Assembly (NCBI GenBank): GCA_913009875.1
Contig: CAJVYS010000026.1
Coordinates: forward strand, 1 to 33,391
Source: an uncultured Gammaproteobacteria bacterium
Lineage (GTDB): Bacteria > Pseudomonadota > Gammaproteobacteria > SZUA-152
Direction of reading: 5' to 3'
Length of the DNA stretch: 33,391 nt
The translations under genes and the position numbers were made by a program. A model generated the notes under the pieces. It saw only the letters and a list, made by a program, of their open reading frames with translations. It was not told the DNA's origin and made no database searches. Position 1 is the first letter of the stretch. The number at the start of each line of letters is the position of its first letter. Shown piece after piece: positions 1-9,453 of this stretch.

Positions 1-52
1 GTTGTTCGTCGTTCATTTGCAATGAGCAAACGTCTCTCCTCATGCCTCGTCT

Positions 53-94
53 ACCAAAAGTGCCTACTGTCGCCTCAGGGCGCCTACTTTTGGT
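53..94. repeat. 9-bp inverted repeat, gene-free left edge
   Basis: Arms ACCAAAAGT (53-61) and ACTTTTGGT (86-94) are perfectly complementary around a GC-rich 24-base loop. It could be a hairpin left by a gene upstream of the window. There is no clear T-run, so it is not called a terminator. Positions 1-583 hold no credible gene; they contain this hairpin, the repeat half-copy at 121-153 and the long stem-loop at 353-449. Confidence 0.4.
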
Positions 95-120
95 GGTGCC
101 TGGCGCTTTTTCAGGCGCAA

Positions 121-153
121 CAGTACGGCCTTATTAATTGAGAACGCCCCCTA
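121..153 (+). repeat. Half-copy of the palindromic element at 1581-1640
   Basis: About 33 bases (cagtacggccttatt through cgccccct) match 1606-1639 with a few differences. Only the right half of the downstream palindrome is present here. The two copies are in direct orientation and bracket rsmE. It may be a decayed miniature element; no transposase for it is visible. Confidence 0.6.
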
Positions 154-352
154 GGGATACGTAATACCGCAGATAAGACTATTTCACTACGATAGATCGT
201 CACAAAGGCCATAGTAGTTAATAGAAAATCGATATTCAAGAATAAGAAAATTCTATAACTGTGGCGTGGTTCCCAAAAAAAATTGGGGTATCAAGCCGGA
301 GTGGCCTCGAACCTGCCCATTATTAACCCGGCATCAATATAGATCATGTTCA

Positions 353-449
353 GGACTTCAAGCGTGCTTCAGATCAAGGCATCATTCGCAGCCAATGGTG
401 GTTCCATTGACAAGAATGATAACACCGAGCTGAAGCACGCTTGAAGTCC
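353..449. repeat. 97-nt nested stem-loop upstream of rsmE
   Basis: A perfect 20-bp inverted repeat (353-372 with 430-449) encloses a second pair ATCATTC/GAATGAT (381-387 with 414-420) and an inner pair CAATGG/CCATTG (393-398 with 404-409) around a 5-base loop. All three pairs are collinear, so the whole would fold as one interrupted hairpin. It may be a small structured RNA, a miniature element or an attenuator ahead of rsmE. The sequence alone does not decide between these. Confidence 0.7.
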
Positions 450-583
450 CTGACCGATCGTTTTTTGAAATAGACAGGCCGCCGTGTGCCGTGTTTGGAT
501 TGGCTGGCTCACCACCTGCTACGCAGGCACAATGCCGTCATTGCTTCCGTTTCCTTTGCAATATTTTCCGTACCGGAGGGTCT

Positions 584-1330
584 GTGCGTATTCCCCGAAT
601 CTACCAGCCTATTTCTCTGCGCAGGGGCCAGTTGGTCGAACTTGATGGCCAGGCGGCGGTGCATTTGACCCGGGTGCTGCGTCTGCGCGCCGGTGATGCG
701 CTGCGTCTGTTCAATGGTGAGGGCGGTGAGTTTGCCGCGCGGCTGGTGGATGTGGGGCGACGCACGGCGTGTATCGAAGTGGGGGAGTTCACGGCGCAGG
801 AAGTTGAGTCAAAGCTGTCGCTGGTGCTGGCGCAGGGTGTGTCGCGTGGTGAACGCATGGACTACACGGTGCAGAAGGCGGTGGAGCTGGGGGTGTCGTG
901 CATCCTGCCGCTGGATACGGTGCGTTCCACGGTCAATCTCGACGCTGAGCGCCGTGCCAAGCGGCAGACCCACTGGCAGGGGGTGGTGAATGCCGCCTGC
1001 GAGCAAAGCGGCCGCAACCGGGTGCCGGTGGTCGAGCCGGTGCGAGGCTTGGCAGACTGGCTGGCAGAGGTGGAGGATGAGCCAGGGCTGAAATTGGTGC
1101 TGCATCACCGCGCTGAACGGTCGCTGCAGGATCTGCCGCCGCCGGATGGCCTGGTGACCCTGCTCGTCGGTCCCGAAGGGGGGTTGGACGAAGGAGAGAT
1201 TGAGGCTGCGCTGGCCAGTGGCTTCCAGCCCCTGCGCTTGGGACCGCGGGTACTGCGCACGGAGACGGCGGCATTGGCGGCGATGTCGGTGTTGCAGTGG
1301 TTGTGGGGCGATTTTGGTGGGTCACGCTGA
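584..1330 (+). CDS. rsmE: 16S rRNA (uracil1498-N3)-methyltransferase RsmE
   Basis: It methylates N3 of U1498 in the decoding centre of 16S rRNA using S-adenosylmethionine. The 248-residue product begins RIPRIY, as family members do, with an N-terminal PUA-like RNA-binding part. A C-terminal SPOUT (knotted) methyltransferase domain follows, showing GPEGG at about 196-200 and the late LGPRVLRTETA motif that forms the knot and SAM site. The frame is open upstream to 491, but those extra 31 codons have no family resemblance. The GTG at 584 has GGAGG 4 bases upstream and gives the usual length (E. coli about 243). It stands alone: 465 bases separate it from aceE, so it is probably its own transcription unit. 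Confidence 0.95.
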   Translation: MRIPRIYQPISLRRGQLVELDGQAAVHLTRVLRLRAGDALRLFNGEGGEFAARLVDVGRRTACIEVGEFTAQEVESKLSLVLAQGVSRGERMDYTVQKAVELGVSCILPLDTVRSTVNLDAERRAKRQTHWQGVVNAACEQSGRNRVPVVEPVRGLADWLAEVEDEPGLKLVLHHRAERSLQDLPPPDGLVTLLVGPEGGLDEGEIEAALASGFQPLRLGPRVLRTETAALAAMSVLQWLWGDFGGSR

Positions 1331-1518
1331 AGATATCCGGGTGGGGGAAGTTTTCGGTTTTGGTGGTGTATTGATCGCCCTGTGGAAGCAGTTTTACTGG
1401 CCTCTGTTTTTGTTATAACCGTATTGATTCTATTTGGTTTTTGTTCGATGTTCGGGTCGTGTTTGCGGGTTCGGAAACTTGACCTTGGGCGGCAAAACAA
1501 CGATCATGCCGCGTTTTC

Positions 1519-1640
1519 GGGCCCTGTTAAATAAGCGCTGGTCTGTACTTGCTTGTCGGTCAATCAGCGCTTGCCATTCGTTAGGGGGTATTAACAGAGG
1601 CCCGGCAGTACGGCCTTATTTAATTGTTAACGCCCCCTAA
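1519..1640. repeat. Nested inverted repeats between rsmE and aceE
   Basis: Three overlapping pairs are visible: GGGCCCTGTTAA (1519-1530) with TTAACAGAGGCCC (1591-1603, one bulge); AAGCGCTG (1533-1540) with CAGCGCTT (1565-1572); and TTAGGGGGTATTAACA (1581-1596) with TGTTAACGCCCCCTAA (1625-1640, two mismatches). The last pair makes a 60-bp palindromic element whose right half recurs at 121-153. The first and third pairs overlap at TTAACA, so alternative folds are possible, as in an attenuator. The rest of 1331-1795 holds only a small hairpin GGCGTgaaaaACGCC near 1709-1724 and the presumed aceE promoter, which I cannot place. Confidence 0.6.
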
Positions 1641-1795
1641 TTCAATCAAGCATTGGCATCTCGTCGACGGTGCATTTTTGGTCGGTCGAGAGTATGTCGT
1701 GCGACTGCTCGGCGTGAAAAACGCCGTTACGATGCCGGTGGAGGCGCGGGTTTTCCGTTCTCCACCAAGCGTTCCGTTTCCAAAGAGGTTGGATC

Positions 1796-4459
<2,664 letters not shown>

Positions 4460-4466
4460 TTGCTGT

Positions 4467-4533
4467 GTAGGGTGGGCACTGCCCACCATCAGGGTTTGGA
4501 TGGGATAGAATCGGTGGGCAGTGCCTACCCTAT
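4467..4533. repeat. Palindromic repeat, GTAGGGTGGGC family, between aceE and aceF
   Basis: GTAGGGTGGGCACTGCCCAC (from 4467) pairs with the complementary copy at 4513-4533 with one mismatch. Each arm is itself a short palindrome (GTGGGCACTGCCCAC). The same family recurs at 7731, 22061, 26142, 30087, 31615 and 33260. Inside the operon it would form a strong RNA hairpin that could protect or end the aceE message. Confidence 0.85.
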
Positions 4534-4590
4534 GGCAAAAACCTGTGTCGTTTATGACCAAGATGCAGGTTCAACGAGAATGTGAAAGTT

Positions 4591-5883
4591 ATGCCAAAAG
4601 AAATAGTTGTTCCCGATATCGGAGATTTTGACAGCGTCGAGGTGATCGAGGTGCTGGTTGCCCCCGGCGACAGCATTCAGGCCGAGGATTCGCTGATTTC
4701 CGTGGAGTCCGACAAGGCCACCATGGAGATCCCGGCCCCCGAGGCGGGGCTGGTGAAGGAGGTGAAGGTCGCCGTTGGGGACAAGGTCTCCGAAGGCAGC
4801 CTGATCCTGATGTTGGAACCGGCCGAGGCATCCGTCGAGACGGCCCCTGTGGAAGAGGCCCCGGCCTCCGCTGAAGAGGCGAGCGCGACTGCCGAGCCGG
4901 CACCCGCGTCCACTCCGGCATCTGCCCCGGCTCCCGTTTCTGCTTCCAAGGCCTCACCCACGGCAAAGATTGACGAAGTGAGCTTTTCCAAAGCCCACGC
5001 CAGCCCGGCGGTGCGCAAGTTTGCCCGTGAGCTGGGGGTGGATCTGGGCTTGGTCGACGGCAGCGGGCCCAAGGGCCGCATCGTCAAGGGGGACGTCAAG
5101 TCCTTCGTCAAGCGTGCCCTGTCACAGCCGGCCGCCGCCGGCGGTTTGGGCGTCGCACCGATGCCGGATATCGACTTCAGCCAGTGGGGTGAGGTGGAAA
5201 GCAAGCCGCTGACCAAGATCAACAAACTCACCGGTCAGTTTCTGCACCGCAACTGGGTTACCGTGCCTCATGTCACCCAGTTTGATGAGGCCGACATCAC
5301 CGACCTGGAGGTCTTCCGTAAGTCCATGGCGGCGGAATATAAGGAAAAGGGCATTCGCATCACCCCGTTGGTGTTTTTGATGAAGGCACTGGTGTCGGCG
5401 ATGAAGGAACTGCCGCGTTTCAATGCCTCGCTGGATGCCAGCGGCGAAAACCTGATTTTCAAGCAGTACTACAATATCGGCATCGCCGTGGACACACCGG
5501 ACGGTCTGGTGGTGCCAGTGGTACAGGATGTGGACCGCAAGTCGCTGGTGGATCTCGCCGTCGAGCTGGGTGAAATCAGCGTCAAGGCGCGTGAGAAGAA
5601 GCTCAAGCCGTCCGATATGCAAGGCGGTTGCATGACGATTTCCAGTTTGGGCGGCATTGGTGGCACGGCCTTCACGCCGATCGTCAATGCGCCCGAGGTG
5701 GCCATCCTCGGCGTATCACGCTCCAAGATGCAGCCGGTGTGGAATGGCGAAGAGTTCAAGCCGCGCCTGGTTCTACCGCTGGCGCTGTCTTATGACCACC
5801 GCGTGATCGACGGTGCCGACGGTGCGCGTTTTACCTCCTTCCTCAGTCGCGTGTTGTCCGACACGCGTCGGTTGTTGTTGTGA
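4591..5883 (+). CDS. aceF: Dihydrolipoyl acetyltransferase, pyruvate dehydrogenase E2
   Basis: E2 is the core of the complex: its lipoyl arm accepts acetyl from E1 and passes it to CoA. In the 430-residue product a single lipoyl domain (about 3-78) has the lipoylated lysine K42 in SDKATME. An Ala/Pro-rich linker (85-125) follows, then a peripheral-subunit-binding domain (about 132-170) and a catalytic domain ending in the HRVID active-site motif (H403, D407). E. coli E2 has three lipoyl domains; this has one, with a further one on lpd. The ATG at 4591 gives the usual MPKEI start; an in-frame GTG at 4582 is a near alternative. The gap to lpd is 13 bases. Confidence 0.97.
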   Translation: MPKEIVVPDIGDFDSVEVIEVLVAPGDSIQAEDSLISVESDKATMEIPAPEAGLVKEVKVAVGDKVSEGSLILMLEPAEASVETAPVEEAPASAEEASATAEPAPASTPASAPAPVSASKASPTAKIDEVSFSKAHASPAVRKFARELGVDLGLVDGSGPKGRIVKGDVKSFVKRALSQPAAAGGLGVAPMPDIDFSQWGEVESKPLTKINKLTGQFLHRNWVTVPHVTQFDEADITDLEVFRKSMAAEYKEKGIRITPLVFLMKALVSAMKELPRFNASLDASGENLIFKQYYNIGIAVDTPDGLVVPVVQDVDRKSLVDLAVELGEISVKAREKKLKPSDMQGGCMTISSLGGIGGTAFTPIVNAPEVAILGVSRSKMQPVWNGEEFKPRLVLPLALSYDHRVIDGADGARFTSFLSRVLSDTRRLLL

Positions 5884-5896
5884 CGGGGAGAGGCAA

Positions 5897-7672
5897 ATGA
5901 GCAATAGGGTAGAAATCAAGGTACCAGACATCGGAGATTTTGACAGCGTCGAGGTGATCGAGGTGCTGGTCGCCCCCGGTGACACGATTCAGACGGAAGA
6001 CTCGCTGATCTCGGTGGAGTCCGACAAGGCCACCATGGAGATCCCCGCGCCCAAGGGCGGCACGGTGAAGGAGGTGCTGGTGAAGGTGGGTGACAAGGTT
6101 GCCGAGGGTTCGCCTATCCTGATGCTGGAGGTGACGGAGGGTGCGGAAGCTGCGCCTGCCGATGAAGCGCCCACTGAAACAGCCCTGGCAGAACCCGTAG
6201 CTACTCCCGCGCCCGCCGCCAGCTACAGCGGTGACGTCGATCTGCACGCCGACGTGGTGGTGCTGGGCTCCGGCCCCGGTGGTTACACCGCCGCCTTCCG
6301 TGCCGCCGACCTGGGCAGACAGGTGGTGTTGATCGAACGCTATGAGAGCATCGGCGGCGTCTGTCTCAATGTCGGCTGTATCCCCTCCAAGGCCCTGCTG
6401 CACACCGCGCAGGTGATCAACGAGGCGGCCGAGTTCGGCGATGTCGGCGTCACCTTCGGCAAGCCGAAGATCGACCTCGACAAGCTGCGTGGCTTCAAGG
6501 ACGGCGTGGTGGGTAAACTCACCGGCGGCCTTAAGGGCCTGGCCAAGCAGCGCAAAGTGCAGATCGTGCACGGCTATGGCAAGTTCACCTCTGCCAACAC
6601 CCTCGAAGTAGAGGGTGCCGACGGCAGCAAGACCGTGGTGGGCTTTAACAACGCCATCATCGCCGCCGGTTCGCGCGTCACCAAACTGCCCTTTATTCCG
6701 TGGGATGACCCGCGGGTGATGGATTCCACCGATGCATTGGAGCTGACCGAGGTGCCCAAGCGCCTGCTGGTGGTGGGCGGCGGCATCATCGGCCTGGAGA
6801 TGGCCACGGTGTACGATGCCCTCGGCGCCAAGGTGTCGGTGGTGGAACTGTCGCCGGGCCTGATCCCCGGCGTCGACCGCGACGTGGTGCGCCCGCTGGA
6901 ACGACGCATCAAGAAGCGCTACGAAAACATCTGGATCAACACCAAGGTCACCGCCATCGAGCCCACCAAGAAGGGCCTCAAGTGCAGCTTCGAGGGCCCT
7001 TCACAAGGCTCTCCACAAAGTAAGGGCGTGCCGGAGACGGACACCTTCGACCGCGTGCTGGTGGCCATCGGCCGCAGCCCCAACGGCCTGCTCATCGATG
7101 CCGACAAGGCCGGCGTGGCGGTGGATGAGCGCGGTTTCATCGCCGTGGACAAGCAGCAGCGCACCAACGTGCCGCACATCTTCGCCATCGGCGACATCGT
7201 CGGCCAACCCATGCTGGCACACAAGGCCACCCACGAGGGCAAGGTGGCGGCGGAGGTGATCGCCGGACAGAAGTCGTACTTCGACGCGCGCACCATTCCA
7301 TCGGTGGCCTACACCGATCCGGAAGTGGCGTGGATGGGCAAGACCGAGGACGAGTGCAAGGCCGAGGGCATTAAATACATCAAGGGTGTGTTCCCCTGGG
7401 CAGCCAGCGGACGCTCGCTGTCCATCGGCCGTGATGAGGGCATGACCAAGGTGCTGTTCGGCGAAGACCACCGCATCATCGGCGCCGCTATCACCGGCCC
7501 CAACGCCGGTGAGCTGATCGCCGAGGCGGTGCTGGCGTTGGAGATGGGCGCGGATATCGAAGATATTGCGCTCACTATTCATCCGCACCCGACCCTGTCC
7601 GAGACCTTCAACTTCGCCGCCGAGGTGGCCGAGGGCACCTGCACGGATATCTACGCACCGAAGAAGAAATGA
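5897..7672 (+). CDS. lpd: Dihydrolipoyl dehydrogenase E3 with N-terminal lipoyl domain
   Basis: E3 is a flavoprotein that reoxidises the dihydrolipoyl arm of E2 and reduces NAD+. The 591-residue product starts with a lipoyl domain (about 4-80, lysine K44 in SDKATME) nearly identical to that of aceF, then an Ala/Pro linker. The usual E3 body follows: FAD motif GSGPGG, redox disulfide C156/C161 in GGVCLNVGC, NAD motif GGGIIG, second FAD motif AIGDI and the catalytic pair H564/E569 in HPHPTLSE. The ATG at 5897 follows GGGGAGAGG; the frame is open further upstream inside aceF but that is not the start. A short serine/glutamine-rich loop near residues 370-380 is longer than in E. coli Lpd. Lipoyl-E3 fusions are known in Neisseria and Ralstonia. 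Confidence 0.97.
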   Translation: MSNRVEIKVPDIGDFDSVEVIEVLVAPGDTIQTEDSLISVESDKATMEIPAPKGGTVKEVLVKVGDKVAEGSPILMLEVTEGAEAAPADEAPTETALAEPVATPAPAASYSGDVDLHADVVVLGSGPGGYTAAFRAADLGRQVVLIERYESIGGVCLNVGCIPSKALLHTAQVINEAAEFGDVGVTFGKPKIDLDKLRGFKDGVVGKLTGGLKGLAKQRKVQIVHGYGKFTSANTLEVEGADGSKTVVGFNNAIIAAGSRVTKLPFIPWDDPRVMDSTDALELTEVPKRLLVVGGGIIGLEMATVYDALGAKVSVVELSPGLIPGVDRDVVRPLERRIKKRYENIWINTKVTAIEPTKKGLKCSFEGPSQGSPQSKGVPETDTFDRVLVAIGRSPNGLLIDADKAGVAVDERGFIAVDKQQRTNVPHIFAIGDIVGQPMLAHKATHEGKVAAEVIAGQKSYFDARTIPSVAYTDPEVAWMGKTEDECKAEGIKYIKGVFPWAASGRSLSIGRDEGMTKVLFGEDHRIIGAAITGPNAGELIAEAVLALEMGADIEDIALTIHPHPTLSETFNFAAEVAEGTCTDIYAPKKK

Positions 7673-7730
7673 TCTTCACCACAGAGGCACGGAGTTCACG
7701 GAGAAAACGTGTGTCCGTACCTCTACAGTC

Positions 7731-7809
7731 GTAGGTTGGGGTGAGGAACGAACCCCAACGATCGAGCCGTGACGCTTTTGTTGAGGTTCGCAGACTCACC
7801 CTAATCTAC
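7731..7809. repeat. Palindromic repeat, GTAGGTTGGGG family
   Basis: The left arm starts GTAGGTTGGGGTGAGG (7731) and the right arm ends CACCCTAATCTAC (7809). The arms are diverged but recognisable against the cleaner copy at 30087-30169. It follows lpd by 58 bases. The 7673-8075 gap has no gene and holds this and two further palindromes. A lone arm of the CACAGAGGCACGGAG type also lies at about 7679-7693. Confidence 0.75.
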
Positions 7810-7825
7810 GGCAAATAAAATTTTT

Positions 7826-7885
7826 GCCACAGAGGCACGGAGCACACAGAGTTAATCAAAACATTTCTCTGTGTGCCTCTGTGGC
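7826..7885. repeat. Palindromic repeat, GCCACAGAGGCAC family
   Basis: The left arm 7826-7851 and right arm 7867-7885 are complementary except for a 7-base insertion (GGAGCAC) in the left arm. A single arm of the same family is seen at 22040-22054. Confidence 0.7.
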
Positions 7886-7894
7886 TAACAGATA

Positions 7895-8038
7895 GTAGGA
7901 GCGGCTTTAGCCGCGACCCAATCGATGCCTCCAGGTTAGCCGTGAAGGACGCAAAGTTTATTTTCTTGGTGTTCCTTTGCGCCCTTCGCGGTTAAAAGGC
8001 TTTTGACGGATTTCGGTCGCGGCTAAAGCCGCTCCTAC
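7895..8038. repeat. Nested palindrome: GTAGGAGCGGC shell around a GCAAAG core
   Basis: The outer arms (7895-7918 and 8015-8038) are a perfect 24-bp inverted repeat beginning GTAGGAGCGGCTTTAGCCGC. Inside lies a second inverted repeat of another family (7936-7956 with 7975-7995, 18 of 21 paired, containing GAAGG.CGCAAAG). The outer arm ends 37 bases before argG, so the fold may affect argG expression or end the upstream transcript. Confidence 0.9.
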
Positions 8039-8075
8039 ACTTTCAGAAAACAGCGTTTTTTTACAGAGCAAAGTC

Positions 8076-9296
8076 ATGTCGAAGATCAAAATCAACAAAG
8101 CCGTTCTCGCATACTCCGGCGGGCTGGATACCTCCATCATCCTCAAGTGGCTGCAGGACGAATACGACTGTGAGGTGGTGACCTTCACCGCCGATATCGG
8201 CCAGGGCGAAGAGGTCGAACCGGCGCGTGCCAAGGCCGAGGCCGCAGGGGTGAAGGAAATCTACATCGATGACCTGCGCGAGGAATTCGCCCGCGACTAC
8301 GTGTTTCCCATGTTCCGCGTCAACGCCATCTACGAGGGTGAGTACCTGCTCGGTACCTCCATCGCCCGGCCACTGATCGCCAAGCGTCAGATCGAAATCG
8401 CCAATGAGACCGGCGCCGATGCCGTGTCCCACGGTGCCACTGGCAAGGGCAACGACCAGGTGCGTTTCGAACTGGGCTATTATGCCTTGAAGCCGGACGT
8501 GCACGTCATTGCCCCCTGGCGTGAATGGGATCTCAATTCACGAGAGAAGCTGATGGCCTATGCCGAGACTCACGGCATCCCGGTGGAACAGAAGCGCGGC
8601 AAGAAATCGCCCTATTCCATGGACGCCAACCTGCTGCATATCTCCTACGAGGGCGGTATCCTCGAGGATCCCTGGGCCGCGCCCGAAGAGAGCATGTGGC
8701 GCTGGACCGTGTCGCCCGAGAATGCCCCCGACGTGCCCGCCATCATCGAGCTGACCTATGAGCACGGCGACATCGTCGCCATCGACGGCGAGCGCATGAC
8801 CCCTGCGCAGGTGATGGAGCATCTCAACAAGCTGGCCGGCAGCCATGGCATCGGCCGTGACGACATCGTCGAGAACCGCTTTGTCGGCATGAAGTCGCGC
8901 GGCTGCTACGAGACCCCCGCCGGGACGGTGATGCTCAAGGGCCATCGTGCCATGGAGTCGCTGACCCTGGACCGTGAGGCGACGCACCTCAAGGACGAGT
9001 TGATGCCACGTTACGCCAAGCTGGTTTACAACGGCTTTTGGTGGAGCCCGGAGCGCGAAATGCTGCAGGTCATGGTCGATGCATCACAGAAGACGGTGAA
9101 CGGCCGCGTGCGCCTGAAGCTGTACAAGGGCAACGTTATTGTTGAGGGCCGTGAGTCCGATAGCGACAGTCTGTTCGATGCCAGTATCGCCACCTTCGAA
9201 GACGACGAGGGCGCCTACAACCAGCAGGATGCGGAGGGTTTCATCAAGCTCAATGCCCTGCGTCTGCGCATTGCGGCGGCGCGAAGGGCAAAATAA
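8076..9296 (+). CDS. argG: Argininosuccinate synthase
   Basis: It joins citrulline and aspartate with ATP cleavage to AMP and pyrophosphate, the penultimate step of arginine synthesis. The 406 residues match the short (non-E. coli) ArgG type. The ATP-pyrophosphatase loop AYSGGLDTS is at 12-20. Family stretches include [13 protein letters not shown], the [17 protein letters not shown] substrate region and WSPEREMLQ. The ATG at 8076 is the family start; the ribosome binding site (CAGAGCAAAGTC) is weak. It is a lone gene between a palindrome-rich gap and a 157-base gap before the c-di-GMP gene. No ARG box was recognised. Confidence 0.98.
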   Translation: MSKIKINKAVLAYSGGLDTSIILKWLQDEYDCEVVTFTADIGQGEEVEPARAKAEAAGVKEIYIDDLREEFARDYVFPMFRVNAIYEGEYLLGTSIARPLIAKRQIEIANETGADAVSHGATGKGNDQVRFELGYYALKPDVHVIAPWREWDLNSREKLMAYAETHGIPVEQKRGKKSPYSMDANLLHISYEGGILEDPWAAPEESMWRWTVSPENAPDVPAIIELTYEHGDIVAIDGERMTPAQVMEHLNKLAGSHGIGRDDIVENRFVGMKSRGCYETPAGTVMLKGHRAMESLTLDREATHLKDELMPRYAKLVYNGFWWSPEREMLQVMVDASQKTVNGRVRLKLYKGNVIVEGRESDSDSLFDASIATFEDDEGAYNQQDAEGFIKLNALRLRIAAARRAK

Positions 9297-9414
9297 TCTG
9301 TCGTGTCGTGCCGGGATGAAATCTGCTCGGCAGGGTTTCTGTTGCGCTGGCCGGAAACTGTGGCTATATTCCGGGGCGGACTCTGAACCTGCGGTTTCTC
9401 TTGCGTGAGCTGCG

Positions 9415-9432
9415 ATCAGAAAATTTTCTGAT
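9415..9432. promoter_or_regulatory. Perfect 18-bp palindrome, candidate operator
   Basis: ATCAGAAAATTTTCTGAT is perfectly self-complementary with no spacer and ends 10 bases before the AGGTGG ribosome binding site of the c-di-GMP gene. Size and place suit a dimeric repressor or activator site. The binding protein is unknown, and a short palindrome can arise by chance. Confidence 0.45.
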
Positions 9433-9453
9433 AATCCCTGCTAGGTGGTTTGA

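Noticed and set aside
1578-1640. Integron attC site suggested by GTTAGGG and TAAC cores
   Set aside because: The core boxes do not fit RYYYAAC/GTTRRRY, and there is no integrase or cassette array.
1434-1640. 68-codon plus-strand frame between rsmE and aceE
   Set aside because: It overlaps the nested inverted repeats, has no ribosome binding site and is not protein-like.
7679-8038. Possible CRISPR array in repeat-rich intergenic DNA
   Set aside because: The repeats are inverted, of different families and unevenly spaced. There are no regular spacers and no cas genes.
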